A DNA stretch of 64,000 nt from Methanococcoides alaskense. GTDB lineage: Archaea > Halobacteriota > Methanosarcinia > Methanosarcinales > Methanosarcinaceae. The notes beneath the pieces were generated by a model. The model was not told where the DNA came from, ran no database searches, and was given only the letters and a program-made list of their open reading frames with translations. The stretch spans positions 1 to 64,000 of the forward strand of contig NZ_JAVDQI010000004.1 in the NCBI RefSeq assembly GCF_031454185.1, read 5' to 3'. Shown piece after piece: positions 9,042 through 18,218 of this stretch (the first letter of the stretch is position 1; every line of letters begins with the position of its first letter). The position numbers were made by a program, and so were the translations under genes.

Positions 9042-9503
9042 ATGATGAAATTGCAAAATGATGATAAGGAACTGATCGTTGAGATCATGGCTGCAAGCTA
9101 TTTTGTTCAACAGGGCTGGAAATGGATCAACCTGAAACGCGATGCTGGCAAGCTATACAAGATATATGATGAGCTTGTTGACCAGTACAATGCATATCCC
9201 TATATGAGCAAAGACTGGTATGTGGAAAACTCAGCTTCAAAAAGTATCCACATGTGCAGTAAATGGGAGGAGCTTAAAACGCTTGTGGATTTCCTCAAAG
9301 TTCATTCCGATGATCTTGATTTCCTTGTGAACAACAATGGTAAAAAGATGTTCTGCATAAAAACCACAGATGGCGATATCACTGATTCTCAGAGACGTGC
9401 CATCGCAGAGGCAAGGGATCTGAGATGTAATGTCTTTGTCTTCAAAGCTGAGGTTCCTGATGAGATGGACTTTGAAATATTGCAGGTAGGTGGCGGTTAC
9501 TGA
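9042..9503 (+). CDS. Uncharacterised small protein, possible degenerate PD-(D/E)XK fold
   Basis: A 153-residue soluble protein 12 bases after the DHPS-like gene, with AGGTG before the start codons. I do not recognise the family. The C-terminal half contains DFLVNNNGKKMFCIKTTDGD followed by ITDSQRRAIAEAR, a spacing like the D...(D/E)XK...Q core of restriction-endonuclease-like proteins, but the catalytic acid of the (D/E)XK triplet would be Cys (CIK). If the fold is right, the protein probably binds rather than cuts nucleic acid. Confidence 0.6.
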   Translation: MMKLQNDDKELIVEIMAASYFVQQGWKWINLKRDAGKLYKIYDELVDQYNAYPYMSKDWYVENSASKSIHMCSKWEELKTLVDFLKVHSDDLDFLVNNNGKKMFCIKTTDGDITDSQRRAIAEARDLRCNVFVFKAEVPDEMDFEILQVGGGY

Positions 9504-9702
9504 TCTCACCTCCTTCTTCTATTTTTATTTGTTACCAATATGTTTATATTTCAGTTATACCTATTTAGATTTGCTTCAAAGTATAACTTTCTACTTCAAA
9601 CGTAAGGTATTAAATAGTATTTACTCATGTATTTGCTGCTTTCTTCCATTATGTTCCGGTTTAGTTAGTTCTTTTTAGCATTAATAAAAGGACGTGAAAA
9701 GT

Positions 9703-9909
9703 TTGTTTAATGACATGGAATCCACTGCACCAGTAGAAGCTGGCGAGACTTACGAAGTGACAATTGAAGATATCGCAAGGGAAGGAGACGGCATCGCAAG
9801 AGTAAGCGGTTTTGTAGTCTTTGTACCTAGCACCTCCGTCGGTGACGAAGTTACCATCAAGGTAACAAAAGTAATGCGCAAGTTCGCATTCGGCGAAGTC
9901 GCTGAGTAA
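9703..9909 (+). CDS. Single-domain TRAM protein, probable RNA chaperone
   Basis: A 68-residue protein consisting almost entirely of a TRAM domain (ETYEVTIEDIAREGDGIARV, then FVVFVPSTSVGDEVTIKV), an OB-like RNA-binding fold. Small TRAM proteins of cold-adapted Methanosarcinales act as RNA chaperones, much like bacterial cold-shock proteins. The start is probably the TTG at 9703: AGGACGTGA lies five to six bases ahead and the resulting MFNDMESTAP matches relatives. GTG at 9694 and ATG at 9715 are alternatives. A long AT-rich 5' region precedes it. Confidence 0.88.
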   Translation: MFNDMESTAPVEAGETYEVTIEDIAREGDGIARVSGFVVFVPSTSVGDEVTIKVTKVMRKFAFGEVAE

Positions 9910-10115
9910 TTTCTCAGTGTTCATATCTGGTGTGAAAGAAAGAGTTATCTTTCTTCATACCATTTACTGACAATCTTTTGATTCTTGTAGTTTTGTTCTA
10001 ATTTTCTTCTTATATCATCTTGTTTCGTTGATTTTATTCTATCTATTCTAATTGTTCCCTTATATTTCCTGTTGAAACACATTTATAATATATCGCTACT
10101 ATAGAACACATTCTC

Positions 10116-11306
10116 ATGATGCCTGAAGATCTATATGATATTATTATTGTCGGAGCAGGACCTGCAGGTTCAACTGCTGCAGCTTATGCTGCACAGGCAG
10201 GTGCATCCGTACTTCTCATTGAAAAGAAAAAGGATGTAGGAGTACCACTTCAATGTGGAGGTTTCCTCCCCCATCTTGATACTTTACAGGAGCTTGTGCC
10301 AAATGCACAACTTCCCTATATGCTTGAGGAGATCCCTGCGGAGTGCATTCACACTACAAGCAGTGTACAGCGTTTTATCGCTCCGAATGGATATTCCAAG
10401 GAATTTGAGGTGGATGCTGATGCCATCGACAGACGCAGGTTCGACAAATATCTTGCAAAAGAGGCAGGACGCTGCGGTGTGGATATGATGGTAGGCACAA
10501 ATGTTCTTGAGGTCAACGGTACTTCCGTTAATGTGGATGGTGTTTTTGGAGCACATACAATTGGTGCTAAAGTGCTTATTGGGGCAGACGGTCCAAATTC
10601 CATTGTCGGAAGGGCAAAGGGTCTGGTAAGGGATCTCGATCCCATGGGTACCGGTACTGCTTTCGAGTATGAGATAAGTGGTGTGGATATTGACCGTGAA
10701 GCCGTTGAGATGTATTTTGGAAAGGATTACGTGCCTGGTGGTTATGCGTGGATAATCTCCCAGGGTGGGGATACTGCGAATATCGGTGTCGGTATAAGGG
10801 AAGTATTGTTCAGGAACGGGTTATCTGCAAGGGATTATCTTGAAAGGTTCATGTATAAGCATCCTATAGCGAGTCCGAAACTTGCCGGTGCTTCCATTGT
10901 TTCAGTCGTATCCGGTCTTGTGCCGGTAGGTGGTGCACCTAAAGTAACTGCCACGAAGGATACTCTTGTGGCCGGGGATGCAGCAGGTCATATAATAGCC
11001 ACCAACGGTGGCGGGATCTCCACTGCAATGGTTGGGGGTAAGATCGCTGGGCAGACCGCAGCTGAATTCCTCGATGGTAAGTGTGCTTTACAGGATTATG
11101 ATGAGCGCTGGAGGCGGGAGATGGGGCTTGAGATAAAAACGGCGGTCTATGTGCGAAAGCTTATGGATAATCTCATGCGTTCTGATTCCATGATGTCGAC
11201 TGCCATCAGGATGATCGCCCCTGAGCAGATGAAGGCATTGCAGTGTGGGCAGTTGCCGGATGCTGTGCGTAAAGGCCTCATCAAGATGAACTTTGGGATA
11301 AAATGA
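10116..11306 (+). CDS. Geranylgeranyl reductase family protein (archaeal lipid saturation)
   Basis: A 396-residue FAD-dependent reductase. The N-terminal Rossmann motif IIVGAGPAGSTAA binds FAD, LQCGGFLP is typical of digeranylgeranylglycerophospholipid reductases, and GDAAGHIIATNGGGI closes the FAD site. The family saturates the isoprenoid chains of archaeal ether lipids at the membrane. The 3' end overlaps the next gene by four bases (ATGA), so they are co-transcribed. Confidence 0.92.
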   Translation: MMPEDLYDIIIVGAGPAGSTAAAYAAQAGASVLLIEKKKDVGVPLQCGGFLPHLDTLQELVPNAQLPYMLEEIPAECIHTTSSVQRFIAPNGYSKEFEVDADAIDRRRFDKYLAKEAGRCGVDMMVGTNVLEVNGTSVNVDGVFGAHTIGAKVLIGADGPNSIVGRAKGLVRDLDPMGTGTAFEYEISGVDIDREAVEMYFGKDYVPGGYAWIISQGGDTANIGVGIREVLFRNGLSARDYLERFMYKHPIASPKLAGASIVSVVSGLVPVGGAPKVTATKDTLVAGDAAGHIIATNGGGISTAMVGGKIAGQTAAEFLDGKCALQDYDERWRREMGLEIKTAVYVRKLMDNLMRSDSMMSTAIRMIAPEQMKALQCGQLPDAVRKGLIKMNFGIK

Positions 11307-11653
11307 ATTTCCTTTTTGCCTATGGTACTTTGAAAAAAGGACATATGAACCATCATCTTCTTGCTGGATCTTCATTTGTTTCGGAAAATTGTACTGAAGA
11401 TAAATTTCAGATGCTCGATATGGGTGATTTCCCGGCAGTCGTGAAAGATGATCCCGTATCGTCTATCGTTGGTGAGTTGTTCAGTGTCGATGACAGTACA
11501 TTGTCCGCTATAGATGGATTTGAGGGGAAATGGTTTTGCAGGGAGGAAGTCCTCCTACAAGATAGTTGTGTTGTATGGATGTATTTTCTATCGAACAATG
11601 TATCTTATGAAGGATGTTCATCTATCGTTCCGGGAATATGGCTAAAGGATTAA
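11303..11653 (+). CDS. Gamma-glutamylcyclotransferase-like (AIG2/GGCT) protein
   Basis: A 116-residue protein with the family start FAYGTLKKGHMNHHLL, where YGTL forms the substrate pocket, and an acidic residue in SAIDGFEG at the place of the catalytic glutamate. Family members release 5-oxoproline from gamma-glutamyl amines or peptides, but substrates vary and methanogens lack classical glutathione, so the true substrate is unknown. Its start overlaps the reductase stop and the next gene follows 14 bases later. Confidence 0.85.
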   Translation: MNFLFAYGTLKKGHMNHHLLAGSSFVSENCTEDKFQMLDMGDFPAVVKDDPVSSIVGELFSVDDSTLSAIDGFEGKWFCREEVLLQDSCVVWMYFLSNNVSYEGCSSIVPGIWLKD

Positions 11654-11667
11654 GGAGGCAGTTACAA

Positions 11668-12288
11668 ATGATCGAAGAGGAAGTCAATGGGGATATTGCA
11701 GGTGTTGGAACTCTCTATTACGAAGGACATGACAATCTTTATCTTAACATTACTAACAGATGCAGTGCAAACTGTATCTTTTGTATCCGTGATATCTCGG
11801 ATGGCATTTATGGATATGACCTTCGCCTTAAGAAAGAACCATCCATTGATGAGATCCTGGATAAACTCGGTTCTCTTGATCTTAATAAATACCGCGAGGT
11901 CGTTTTCACCGGTTTTGGTGAACCTACCATAAGGTTCGATGTTGTGCTTGAGGTGACTAACTGGCTAAAAGAGCGCGGTATGAAAGTGAGGCTCGATACC
12001 AACGGTCATGCTCAATTACTTCATCCTGAAAGAAATGTTATCTCTGAGCTTAAGGAAGCCGGCCTTGATGAAGTTTCAGTAAGTCTTAATGCCGAATCGA
12101 AAGAAATATATGACAAACTATGCCAGCCTGCTCTTAAAAATGCATATGAGGCAATGCTCGAGTTCACAAAAGAAGCAGTAAAAGCCGGAATAGAATCTCG
12201 TATGACCGTAGTAGGGTTCAATGATGTCGATATTCTGAAATGTGAAAAGATAGCACATGATATGGGTGCCGCTTTTCACGTAAGATAA
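11668..12288 (+). CDS. Radical SAM protein, TatD-associated type
   Basis: A 206-residue, short radical SAM protein. CSANCIFC supplies the three cysteines for the [4Fe-4S] cluster that cleaves S-adenosylmethionine, and FTGFGEPTIR is the SAM-contacting GGE-like segment. It resembles the TIGR04038 group often linked to TatD genes; no TatD is adjacent here. The start follows AAGGAGG by nine bases; a longer reading frame begins at 11614 but would overlap the preceding gene. Substrate unknown. Confidence 0.85.
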   Translation: MIEEEVNGDIAGVGTLYYEGHDNLYLNITNRCSANCIFCIRDISDGIYGYDLRLKKEPSIDEILDKLGSLDLNKYREVVFTGFGEPTIRFDVVLEVTNWLKERGMKVRLDTNGHAQLLHPERNVISELKEAGLDEVSVSLNAESKEIYDKLCQPALKNAYEAMLEFTKEAVKAGIESRMTVVGFNDVDILKCEKIAHDMGAAFHVR

Positions 12289-12303
12289 TATCTTTTTTTA
12301 ATT

Positions 12304-12927
12304 TCAGATATACTTGAAAAGGTCATCTCTTTTTTCTTCGTGGAGACGTTTTCTAAGAAGGCCTTTAAGGCTTTTTATATCTCCCTTTTTAGCACTGGTG
12401 GGTGCAACGATATAGTTCCACTGTTTCCATGGTGCTGACAAACCGAACTTTTCAACGATAGCATCAAGCCTTTCATCATGTTCCACATCCTTTATGCGGT
12501 CCATCTTGTTGACGGCTATGATGGTGTCGAATCCAAGCTCATTGAAAAAGTCGAATATCTCAATGTCGATAGGTATCTCATTCCGGCTTTCCCAGCGTTC
12601 AACTACATCGACGAATGAAACGGGATCAGCAACTATCACTGCGATCTTTATCCTGTCAGCATTTGTCTCTATGTAGCGGACGATCTGGTCTTTAACAATG
12701 TCCTGCTTTCTGTCCTTTACACCGCTCATGAACCCAAAACCAGGCAGGTCTGTTATCAGCATATCGGAAAGAAGGATCTGTGTCGGTTTTAGTGTAACTC
12801 CAGGGCGTTTTCCCACCTTTACTTGCTTGCCGGTGAGCTCTCTTATTATGGAAGATTTACCAACGTTCGATCTTCCTGAGATGATTATCTCAAATTTGAC
12901 TTTATCTAGATTCTGCTCATATTTCAT
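12304..12927 (-). CDS. engB: Ribosome biogenesis-type GTPase EngB
   Basis: A 207-residue TRAFAC GTPase of the EngB/YihA family. G1 is GRSNVGKSS, the switch/G2 segment is KRPGVTLKPTQ, G3 is DLPGFG and G4 is NKMD. The family assists large-subunit ribosome assembly in bacteria; the archaeal role is assumed to be similar. It is convergent with the radical SAM gene and lies downstream of the two secreted-protein genes on the same strand. Confidence 0.92.
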   Translation of the reverse strand: MKYEQNLDKVKFEIIISGRSNVGKSSIIRELTGKQVKVGKRPGVTLKPTQILLSDMLITDLPGFGFMSGVKDRKQDIVKDQIVRYIETNADRIKIAVIVADPVSFVDVVERWESRNEIPIDIEIFDFFNELGFDTIIAVNKMDRIKDVEHDERLDAIVEKFGLSAPWKQWNYIVAPTSAKKGDIKSLKGLLRKRLHEEKRDDLFKYI

Positions 12928-12995
12928 GTCATGCTCCCGCTGTCCAAACTCCTGAAAGGGCTAAATAGGTTTCGTTCAGTAAATTCCAATATCTA

Positions 12996-14252
12996 TCAGA
13001 ATGATAGGGCTTCGTTGATTATTTCCAGTGTGGTGTCCACAAGGTCTCTGACCGATCTGATATTTCCATACCTGGGTATATCAGCTTCTACTATCCTATC
13101 TTTAGAATTGCTATTGGAAGTGTTCATCTGAGCCCTTGTATCGTCATCATACTCTTCGATGAAGTCTAATTCTCCATTTTCAAAGACATCATTAAGATAA
13201 TATCTATTTGTTCTTACTGTGCCGGAATAACCCTTTGCATCAGTAAATTCAATGACTGCTGAAGGCACGATCATATAGGCATGGATCGAGTTCATGTGGA
13301 CGCTGTATGATAAAATAGTGGTGTTCTCCGGGAAAAGCACAAGGTTTGCCGAGGTCTTGCCTTCAATAAATTTGGAATCGGTGATCATCTCATCGTGAGC
13401 TCTGATATGCGCTGCCCTATCGCCTTCGTTCTTGACATTCACTGTAAAGTCGAGTGCTTCCGGATCAGTTTCATTTATTTTAATGGTCTTTGTAGCGTTG
13501 ATGTAAGGGCCATGAACTATCAGGTTGGTCGAATTGCTGTATTGGAAATAGGTGATCCCTTTATTGACAAACCGTATCTCTGTGGGAGGTATGGTATAAT
13601 TTCCCGGATACAAGGCTTTTACCGAATACTGGATCACTTCCTTTGAGTAGGGGCTAAGGTCCGTAATATGGATATCTTCTATTTCCGGGTCAAGGATAAG
13701 GTTTTCTGGAAGGGTTTCATTGATAGAGATATCTTCTATATTGCTACCTCTAAGGTTGTGTAACTGAATGGTGATGTATGCACGCTCATCAATATTTGCA
13801 TTCTTTAATTTTGTCTTCGAGACCTGAAGCGTTTTGTTGACCCAGCTATCAGCTTCGGTTTCTGTGACATTGAAAATTGAAACCCCTATTTTCGCATAAG
13901 AGATAGGTATGTCATCCCCGGTCACTACTTCCAGAGCAGTTATGTTCAACCTTCCCTCGATTATCTTGCTGTCAGGTAGATCACTATTATTTATCGAGAG
14001 CATAGCATTCCATTCTTCTGAACTTTCAGAAAGGATCGTGAGCATAACATAGTCTGTATCAATATCAAATGGCTTTGCCTTTGAAAAATCATGTGCTGTT
14101 ATCAATGATCCATTTACATCGATACTGTCGCCCCAGTATAGTGTATAGTTAATACATTCTTCCCAGTCCCCATTCTCCTCTGCTGCTATGGGCGCATTCG
14201 CTAAGGCCAGGATAAATATAGCTAGTATAATGCAAATGTATGCTTTCATCAT
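12996..14252 (-). CDS. Secreted COG1361/CARDB-like protein
   Basis: A 418-residue exported protein. Residues 1-24 form a Sec signal peptide (MMKAYICIILAIFILALANA core) with cleavage near AIAAEE. The rest has immunoglobulin-like COG1361 repeats and several N-glycosylation sequons. There is no C-terminal membrane anchor, unlike its upstream neighbour, which begins with a similar TLHWGD/TLYWGD motif; the two are paralogues. It starts ten bases after that gene, so they form an operon for surface proteins. Function beyond cell-surface location is unknown. Confidence 0.85.
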   Translation of the reverse strand: MMKAYICIILAIFILALANAPIAAEENGDWEECINYTLYWGDSIDVNGSLITAHDFSKAKPFDIDTDYVMLTILSESSEEWNAMLSINNSDLPDSKIIEGRLNITALEVVTGDDIPISYAKIGVSIFNVTETEADSWVNKTLQVSKTKLKNANIDERAYITIQLHNLRGSNIEDISINETLPENLILDPEIEDIHITDLSPYSKEVIQYSVKALYPGNYTIPPTEIRFVNKGITYFQYSNSTNLIVHGPYINATKTIKINETDPEALDFTVNVKNEGDRAAHIRAHDEMITDSKFIEGKTSANLVLFPENTTILSYSVHMNSIHAYMIVPSAVIEFTDAKGYSGTVRTNRYYLNDVFENGELDFIEEYDDDTRAQMNTSNSNSKDRIVEADIPRYGNIRSVRDLVDTTLEIINEALSF

Positions 14253-14261
14253 ATGACCCTT

Positions 14262-15905
14262 TTAATTTTTCCTTCTCAGCAGGTATACGCCTGCAATACT
14301 GGCGATAGCGAAAAGGAAACCAAATCCGGGTTGAACCTTTTCTTCACTTGTTTGTTCCAGGTTGGCTCCATCATTTCCAGAAGCTGAATGCGAAGCTGCC
14401 CAAGTGTCTGAACTATCTGTATTATCTGATGTGCCTGAAGTTTCAGTATCTACTGTTTCAGGTGGGATCTCTACTTTTATGCTGGGCATGTTCGATATCT
14501 TTTCACCTTTGAAACCTTCCATATCGATGAACGTTGCAGTTGCAGGAGGAATTTTAAATATGCCAAGCTCGTTCATTTTCAAGATATATGTATAACTACT
14601 GGATTGATCTTTACCAAGAACCATGTCGAGGATCGTATCCCCACTAATGAATGTTGTACCTTCCGGGAACTGGGTTGAAATGACCCTAGTACTGGCGTCC
14701 CTGTTACCTTCATTCTTCGTCGTAACTGTTACCTTCACTTCATTTTTGGGCTGTATGATCGACTTATCCAATGTCTGGGTTATTACGATATCCGGTCCAT
14801 TGATGGTTACCTGCGGGCCATTTGACTCGTAGGTATACTCTTTGTCATTGGAAGCTACAAACGATGCAGTTGCTTTAGGGGCGGTAAACGTACCTCCTTT
14901 AAGTGGTTTCAATGAATATGAAAATACTTCTTTTGTTTCGCCTGGTGCGAATGAGAGGGTCTTTTCAAGGGTTATACTATCTTTCAATTCAACACCCTCG
15001 ATCATGTAATCCCTTATGGTGACTGAATTAACATTGTAGTTACCCGAATTGCGGACAGATACAAGAACGTGTGCAGTTTCATCCATGTAGATCTCTTTTG
15101 TCATGGATTTTGTAAGTATGAATTCTACCTTCGGCTCAATTGTAATGGTCTTTGATTCGCTGTCCTCATACAGATCGTTGTTGATGTCTTTGGCTTCAAC
15201 GATGGCATTTATGTCAATTTTAGTTTTATCCCATGGATGAGGTACTTTAAATTTGACCGTTATGGGTTCAGCCACCTCGTTCTTTTCAAGACTATAAATG
15301 TCGTGTTTGAGCTTTCCATCCACGATCTCCAGTCCCTCTGGCTCGATATTGAGTTCAATATTCTTGCCTTGTGCGGCTCCTGTGTTCTTTACGGAAAATG
15401 TCGCAGTGATCATCTGGTGTGAACTCATGGTCTTCGGATCGTATGTGTCCTTGTCTGTACTGATCGTAATATCAAATTCCGGCAATCCTCTTCTGTATAT
15501 CTCTATCACGGCGGTAGGATCTTCCATATTGCCGGTCCATTCATCAATGTTCACTGTTACTGCCTTTGCATAGACCTTTATGTCCTGTCCATCTGCCTCA
15601 TCCCTGTACTCAAGGCTCTGACCGACATGTATGAAACTGAAATCTTTAATTTCATTGTTCCTTGTCACTGAAATATGTACATATCCATCTTTGGTGAAAT
15701 CTTCCGCTTTTATTATGTACCTATCACTACCTTCCCCTGAAGTCATCGTATCTCCCCAGTGTAATGTGGAAGTGGCAGTTGATTCCCATTCAACATCCTC
15801 GATAGAGTATGCAGACGCGGTTATTGGGAGCAAGCAAAGGAATATCAATAGTGCAGAGATAACGAGTATTGATATTGAGTGTGGAGATACAGCTTTCCGG
15901 AGCAT
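14262..15905 (-). CDS. Cell-surface COG1361 protein with PGF-CTERM sorting tail
   Basis: A 547-residue surface protein. A signal peptide (about 1-33, ending TASAYS) is followed by tandem immunoglobulin-like COG1361/DUF11 repeats with the recurring VRNSGNYNV and TKNEGNRDAST type motif, a Thr/Ser-rich spacer (about 475-520), and the tail PGFGFLFAIASIAGVYLLRR, a good PGF-CTERM signal for processing and lipid anchoring by archaeosortase A. It leads a two-gene operon with the following secreted paralogue. Confidence 0.9.
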   Translation of the reverse strand: MLRKAVSPHSISILVISALLIFLCLLPITASAYSIEDVEWESTATSTLHWGDTMTSGEGSDRYIIKAEDFTKDGYVHISVTRNNEIKDFSFIHVGQSLEYRDEADGQDIKVYAKAVTVNIDEWTGNMEDPTAVIEIYRRGLPEFDITISTDKDTYDPKTMSSHQMITATFSVKNTGAAQGKNIELNIEPEGLEIVDGKLKHDIYSLEKNEVAEPITVKFKVPHPWDKTKIDINAIVEAKDINNDLYEDSESKTITIEPKVEFILTKSMTKEIYMDETAHVLVSVRNSGNYNVNSVTIRDYMIEGVELKDSITLEKTLSFAPGETKEVFSYSLKPLKGGTFTAPKATASFVASNDKEYTYESNGPQVTINGPDIVITQTLDKSIIQPKNEVKVTVTTKNEGNRDASTRVISTQFPEGTTFISGDTILDMVLGKDQSSSYTYILKMNELGIFKIPPATATFIDMEGFKGEKISNMPSIKVEIPPETVDTETSGTSDNTDSSDTWAASHSASGNDGANLEQTSEEKVQPGFGFLFAIASIAGVYLLRRKN

Positions 15906-16071
15906 AGGATACCTTCTTTGAATTGTTGATCTTGATCAGGGTATATTTATAATCTTATCATATGACTTCTGATCAACTTTTAAACTGATCTAATATTTTC
16001 ATGTATTATATTTATGTATTTATTACTTGGTATTATATATTATTGTATTTTATTTAACTTTATAGTTTAAA
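15906..16071. other. AT-rich spacer upstream of the surface-protein operon
   Basis: This holds the minus-strand promoter region for the surface genes and leads into an insertion-element relic. No ORF is supported. Confidence 0.4.
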
Positions 16072-16201
16072 GGCTCTGTAGAAATCCTCAATATTCGGAC
16101 AATAATCAAATAAAAATATTGTTGGATGTGTTGCACAATATTGGATTATAATCTCAATTCCAGTATGGGGGTGTTGGGTTTGATGAGTTTTCTACAGAGC
16201 C
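16072..16201 (+). mobile_element. 130-bp MITE-like element with GGCTCTGTAGAAA terminal repeats (copy A)
   Basis: The element begins GGCTCTGTAGAAA and ends with its exact inverse TTTCTACAGAGCC (13-bp perfect terminal repeats). It has no coding capacity. The interior is clearly related, in reverse orientation, to 40279-40410: both share CCTCAATrTTCGGACAA, a GTGTT-containing block and a GGATTATA-like block. It is a non-autonomous derivative of an insertion sequence. Confidence 0.8.
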
Positions 16202-16314
16202 AAACAAAACACAATCATCCTCTTTGTGTTTTCAATGATACGGAATACTCAGGGGATAATCCTTTTTAAAATTTTATGTGAAAATCAAATGGAAAATAGG
16301 TTTTCTACAGGGCC
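16202..16314 (+). mobile_element. Fragment ending in a second copy of the insertion-element terminus
   Basis: After copy A, AT-rich sequence runs to TTTTCTACAGGGCC (about 16301-16314), an imperfect terminus of the same type. The adjoining GGAAAATAGG block matches, inverted, the sequence after GGCTCTGTAAAAAACC at 41474. It looks like a decayed end of a related element. Confidence 0.45.
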
Positions 16315-16635
16315 GATTTTTTATTAGTTGATTAGGAGAAAGTGGGAATGATGGTAAATATACACTATAGAATATTGTCATAGTTTTGTTTTTAGTTCAA
16401 AATGTATTGTCCCCCACATGGGCATTGAGTGTGAAAGGCTTGTCTTTTTTAGCATTCTGTTTCATGTATATAAAGTACCTTTCGAAAATCCCATCTTCTT
16501 CCATCTTCGTCTCTTGGAATTTCTACCGAATCAGAAAATAAGAATATCAGAGCTTGAAATAATCCATTACATAGCAAATATTTTGCATATATTTATATAA
16601 TTGTTTTAGATATTACACTTATAACTTTTTGCAAG

Positions 16636-17292
16636 GTGATATCCATCATAGAAATAATCAAAGCTTTTTTTCTAGGAATTACAGTGGCAATATCTGCTGC
16701 TCTCATCCCTGGCCCTATGATGTTTGCAACGATTGGCATATCCCTTAAGAAAGGTTGTAGAGCAGGAGAATCAGTATTCATTGGGCATGCCCTGGTCGAA
16801 TTGACAATATTTCTGCTCATCTTAGTAGGAGTTTCATCCTCCATCAGTGAAACCATGATGTTATATCTGACCATAATAGGTGGCTTGATGATGGTACTTT
16901 TGGGAGTGATGCTAATAAAAAGTGCAAAAGAAGTTTCTACAATGGATATTTTAGCATCAGAAAGTAGATTGAACCTCTCTTTTAATCCAATATATGCTGG
17001 GATTTTAACTTCTGCATTGAACCCTTATTTTGTTATCTGGTGGTTAGCAGCAGGTACTGCGATTATCCTGCATGAATATATGATAAGTATCTTTGCAGTG
17101 GTTGCATTTATCGTTGGTCACTGGATAGCAGATCTCGGGTTTATTGTAGCTGTCTCATCCTCCTCTTCAAAGGGAAAGGAGCTGATATCACAGAGTACAT
17201 ACAAAAATATGTTGTACTTCTGTGGGGGATTACTGATGATCTTTGGACTGTGGTTCCTAATCAATTATAATAATTTTTCTGCAATGGTTTGA
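16636..17292 (+). CDS. LysE/RhtB-family amino acid exporter
   Basis: A 218-residue integral membrane protein with about six hydrophobic segments and the family motif ALIPGPMMFATIGISLKKG near the N-terminus. The family exports amino acids such as lysine, threonine or homoserine; the substrate is unknown. No ATG is available in frame near the start. The GTG at 16636 lies inside AAGGTGAT, which could itself be the ribosome-binding site for an unusual ATC or ATA start a few codons later. It stands alone amid element relics. Confidence 0.82.
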   Translation: MISIIEIIKAFFLGITVAISAALIPGPMMFATIGISLKKGCRAGESVFIGHALVELTIFLLILVGVSSSISETMMLYLTIIGGLMMVLLGVMLIKSAKEVSTMDILASESRLNLSFNPIYAGILTSALNPYFVIWWLAAGTAIILHEYMISIFAVVAFIVGHWIADLGFIVAVSSSSSKGKELISQSTYKNMLYFCGGLLMIFGLWFLINYNNFSAMV

Positions 17293-17735
17293 ATTGGTTT
17301 AAATTATTTGAGATAGTGTCGTTTCATATTCGAATGGGTTGTGCAAATTAGCTACAATACCTCGTTGCCATATTTTTCTTTGTATATTCCTTAATCTATA
17401 ACCTCATCGGTTAACTTATATACTAACTGTTAAGGTATGTTGGACCACTAAACAAAAGGTTCGAATCTCTCCTCCCACATAGAAAGTTGCTGAAAGCTGG
17501 TCTGAATCGGGCTAAAAGAGGCGGGAAGGATTTTGAGAAAGGAGGAAGCGATCCTCAATTTTTTATTGGGATGAAGGATCTAGGGATGTATTGGGGACGG
17601 CTTATGGGAGAAAGTGGGGACAAGAAGGGTGGTTAGAAGTAGGTGTAGGAGCATGCAACGAGGCATGACTGAATGAACGTGAATGTGGTTGATGATCGTT
17701 AAAATGAATATATGAATTTTGGAAAGGTGAAAAAG
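17293..17735. other. Gene-free spacer with a tRNA-3'-end-like segment
   Basis: A TATA-like CTTATATACTAAC is followed at 17457-17479 by AGGTTCGAATCTCTCCTCC then CACA, which looks like a tRNA T-arm and acceptor 3' strand. The T-stem does not pair well and no matching 5' half is found, so it is not an intact tRNA gene. A purine-rich stretch up to the next gene shows nothing recognisable. Confidence 0.45.
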
Positions 17736-18218
17736 ATGTCTGTGGATAACGAATTTCTAGAATATAAAGAAGATATAATGAAACTGTTGGAATATTTTGA
17801 ATGTCCAGATGGATGTGAGAAGTGCAAAAATATGGGTGAGAAGAACGGTGTCACGGTGGACATGTTCCCATTATGGATTCAGAATAAAGAGTATTCTGAT
17901 AAAATAGCAATAGCCCCTTGTGATAAGGGTGTAGATATTGTGAAGGCTCTTGCAGAACAGAAGAAATCATTGTTTGCTCATATTGTTGATGCTGGACAAA
18001 TGGATGAGCAAGAGGCTGTAGGATTGTATGCGTCTTTACTTAGCAATGTTGAATTGTTGGAGGAACAAAATAAGACATTTACTGGAACAGAAGAAGGCTG
18101 TGGCAATTTGATAATTGATATAAAGGATGTCTTTCTGCTTTTGTCATATATGAGTTATGATGAGGACAATCCAGAAGAATCCCATAAATATTTTAATAAG
18201 GGTTTAGGCTTGAACTAA
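17736..18218 (+). CDS. Small uncharacterised protein with Cys cluster
   Basis: A 160-residue soluble acidic protein that I do not recognise. CPDGCEKCKN near residue 25 could bind a metal, and two further cysteines lie downstream. GGAAAGGTGA precedes the ATG by five bases; an earlier in-frame ATG at 17712 lacks such a site. It lies between two tRNA-3'-end-like repeats and two copies of CATAGAAAGTTG (17478-17489, 18225-18236), so it may have arrived as a small inserted cassette. Confidence 0.65.
   Translation: MSVDNEFLEYKEDIMKLLEYFECPDGCEKCKNMGEKNGVTVDMFPLWIQNKEYSDKIAIAPCDKGVDIVKALAEQKKSLFAHIVDAGQMDEQEAVGLYASLLSNVELLEEQNKTFTGTEEGCGNLIIDIKDVFLLLSYMSYDEDNPEESHKYFNKGLGLN

Noticed and set aside
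17457..17479. tRNA gene
   Set aside because: Only a T-arm and acceptor-like 3' end is present; the T stem mispairs and there is no 5' half.
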